DNA from: Candidatus Margulisiibacteriota bacterium | GTDB lineage: Bacteria > Margulisbacteria > WOR-1 > JAUWWO01 | Assembly (NCBI GenBank): GCA_030616825.1 | Contig: JAUWWO010000031.1 | Coordinates: 1-6,387, forward strand | DNA: 6,387 nucleotides | Direction of reading: 5' to 3' | Part shown: in pieces, positions 4,928-6,387 of the stretch | Layout: each line of letters opens with the position of its first letter | Position numbering within the stretch: position 1 is the first letter of the stretch | Notes under the pieces: model-generated | Told to the model about the DNA's origin: nothing | Databases searched by the model: none | Seen by the model: the letters and a program-made list of their open reading frames with translations, nothing else | Made by a program: the position numbers and the translations under genes

Positions 4928-5659
4928 TTACTCCCGAAACTTCAGATACTCCGATGATTTACCCAACAAAAACTCTGTCGCTAAATCAAATACCTTGAAT
5001 TTTTCAATCTTTGAATTTTTTGGCGATGTAATAATTACCGTACCAGAAGGCAGATTATCTTTCTGAGCAATAGAACTACCAATAAAAGCTCTGACATTAT
5101 TCGGATATTCTTCCCACGTCATATTATAGGTTATACTTGTAAGGCCATCGATGAGTTTTGAGTCGTTCGGCACGTGTATTTTCCCGGCTTCAAGAAGCCT
5201 TTTGAATTCATCACGCGCTTCTTTCCACCTATCACCCAAAGCATAAAATTTATTACCTGGAATAACTGCGTTCAGCGAATCAACCATTTGAGCTGGAGAT
5301 ATGCAATCACCTTCAATGCGATCCAATAGGATTTGAAGTCGGAAAATAATAAGCACGACATCGATCGGGACCGTTTTATCAACTTTGATATTGCGTACCT
5401 CTTTAACGCCCACTCCGGATTCAGTCCTTTCTAAAACGACTATAAATGGGTTACAGACATTTGTAGGAGTCCCGTTCTGAGAGACTCCCATAAAACGTTC
5501 TCCAACCTTTGCTTTATCTGCACCTTGGATAGCGCACCCGAACGCACGGATTAAAGGATGTGGCATGTAATCAGGATTTTTCTTGAATTGTCGATGGATA
5601 TAATCCAAGAAAATTCGCATCCCATCGCCAAAGAAATCAAAATCAATCTTCTCGCTCAT
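4928..5659 (-). CDS. Uncharacterised protein, possible degenerate RNase H-fold
   Basis: I do not recognise this 243-residue protein. It has no signal peptide and no clear membrane span; the most hydrophobic stretch is VPIDVVLIIFRLQILL at 98-112. Residues 56-180 have a segment order that recalls RNase H-like nucleases such as the terminase C-terminal domain: a strand (RFMGVS), a strand (PFIVVLER), a strand (VKEVRNIKV), a helix, GD-CISPAQMVDSL near 117-129, then EFKRLLEAGKIHVPNDSKLIDGL. The first acidic position would be Ser60 and the last Asn187 or Asn188, so catalysis would be doubtful. This is a reading by eye and may be wrong. The ATG lies inside the end of the upstream gene (17-nt overlap) without a clear ribosome site, pointing to translational coupling and a shared function. 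No intrinsic terminator is visible after the TAA. Confidence 0.8.
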   Translation of the reverse strand: MSEKIDFDFFGDGMRIFLDYIHRQFKKNPDYMPHPLIRAFGCAIQGADKAKVGERFMGVSQNGTPTNVCNPFIVVLERTESGVGVKEVRNIKVDKTVPIDVVLIIFRLQILLDRIEGDCISPAQMVDSLNAVIPGNKFYALGDRWKEARDEFKRLLEAGKIHVPNDSKLIDGLTSITYNMTWEEYPNNVRAFIGSSIAQKDNLPSGTVIITSPKNSKIEKFKVFDLATEFLLGKSSEYLKFRE

Positions 5660-6387
5660 ATGATTTTAATAGTAAGTTAATGAAATTACTTTGCTTCTGA
5701 GAGAGTTCTTTTTTCGCGCTTGATCGTTCACCTAACGCCTTCTTTATATCTCGCCCAGCAGATAAAACCGAAACAACTTTGTCTAGCACAGGAATAAAAC
5801 CAGCAAGAAAACCTGCTGATATTATAGGAATTTCTCTCCGTACAATTTTATTTACCTGGCTCTGCAATGCTCCAATTTCAGACTCTTGTTTGGCAAATGC
5901 ATCTTTTAAATTGGTTTCGATTTGCTCTCCAACTTTAATCAACTCTTTATCGTTTTTCGCTTTTAAATCAGTTATTCCTTGTCGTAATACGCTTCGTATA
6001 TACTCCAGTTTATTTTCAGTCCTCATAACTGCAATCGCTGATAGTGGAACTTTACTTATCCAGTTAAATCTTTCGCTCTGCAAAGCCGTAGCAATAGCCG
6101 CATCCATATCAACGCCTCCCATTTCATAATTAAAGAAAAACCAAGGTAATTCATAGTCATATATTGGCTCTGCTATCAGCTTCTCACAAAAATATTTATG
6201 CTCCTGAACTCTTATAAATTGCGATCTTAAATAAATACCAAAATCCCACCCAACAGACTCTTTTTCCTTAAATTTGGCAAATTTTCCAGTATTGCTAAAG
6301 TCAGCTAAGAACCTTTGAAATGATTCTTGCGATGCAAATATGCGAGGCAATAACTCCAGGTGCTTGAATTGCTTGAATAATCCCTCT
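5643..6387 (-). CDS. Uncharacterised coiled-coil protein, 5' end outside window
   Basis: The frame is open to the right edge, encoding at least 247 residues. A TTG at 6348-6350 is in frame, but the upstream codons read GLFKQFKHLELLPRIF, natural-looking protein, so the true start is probably outside the window. Function is not recognised. The N-terminal half is aromatic-rich (YDYELPWFFFNYEMGG). The middle, LEYIRSVLRQGITDLKAKND followed by an alternating charged helix to about KIVRRE, looks like a coiled coil. Next is a hydrophobic segment IPIISAGFLAGFIPVLDKVVSVL, which could be one membrane span or a buried helix, then a basic, polar tail. The layout (helix, coiled coil, short hydrophobic stretch) is common among large uncharacterised bacterial proteins. 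It overlaps the next gene by 17 nt, so both act as a unit. Confidence 0.8.
   Translation of the reverse strand, partial: EGLFKQFKHLELLPRIFASQESFQRFLADFSNTGKFAKFKEKESVGWDFGIYLRSQFIRVQEHKYFCEKLIAEPIYDYELPWFFFNYEMGGVDMDAAIATALQSERFNWISKVPLSAIAVMRTENKLEYIRSVLRQGITDLKAKNDKELIKVGEQIETNLKDAFAKQESEIGALQSQVNKIVRREIPIISAGFLAGFIPVLDKVVSVLSAGRDIKKALGERSSAKKELSQKQSNFINLLLKSYERED

Noticed and set aside
1..6387. CRISPR array or classical insertion sequence
   Set aside because: No regularly spaced direct repeats with unique spacers and no transposase motif are visible on either strand; all repeats found are short palindromes or simple tandems.

Overview
The window is bacterial DNA in which every gene I can support lies on the minus strand, so it reads from high to low coordinates. 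Nothing names the species. The mix of ordinary housekeeping genes, moderate GC, sparse intergenic space and many short palindromic or tandem repeats that intrude into genes resembles genomes of uncultivated candidate phyla; this is an impression, not an assignment. TGA acts as a normal stop (rpmG and miaB end in it).

Layout, in direction of transcription. (1) 6387-4928: two uncharacterised genes overlapping by 17 nt, the first cut by the window edge. (2) 4927-4662: an intergenic region with a large imperfect palindrome (4810-4886) and a miaB promoter whose -10 box sits 7 nt before the GTG start, suggesting a leaderless mRNA. (3) 4661-3330: miaB, tRNA ms2i6A37 methylthiotransferase, with two simple-sequence repeats read in frame and a C-terminal tail encoded by a palindromic repeat element (3295-3375). 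(4) 3217-970: a prs-hom operon (PRPP synthetase, homoserine dehydrogenase) with its own promoter, a 10-nt gene gap and a likely terminator at 936-952. (5) 918 to the left edge: a perfect-consensus sigma70-type promoter, then rpmG (ribosomal protein L33), a repeat-filled spacer, tRNA-Trp(CCA) and secE. This is the classical rpmG-trnW-secE-(nusG) translation/export cluster, with nusG expected just beyond position 1.

The spacer between rpmG and tRNA-Trp (326-633) holds a broken second tRNA-Trp copy, split by an insert of about 43 bp with GC-rich inverted arms, two further GC-rich repeat fragments, and an AT-rich inverted repeat with two alternative pairings. It gives a frozen picture of small palindromic elements inserting into a duplicated tRNA gene.

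The most open biology is the two-gene unknown module at the right end. The downstream protein has a weak resemblance in segment order to RNase H-fold nucleases with some acidic positions lost. The upstream one has a coiled-coil-like region followed by a hydrophobic segment.
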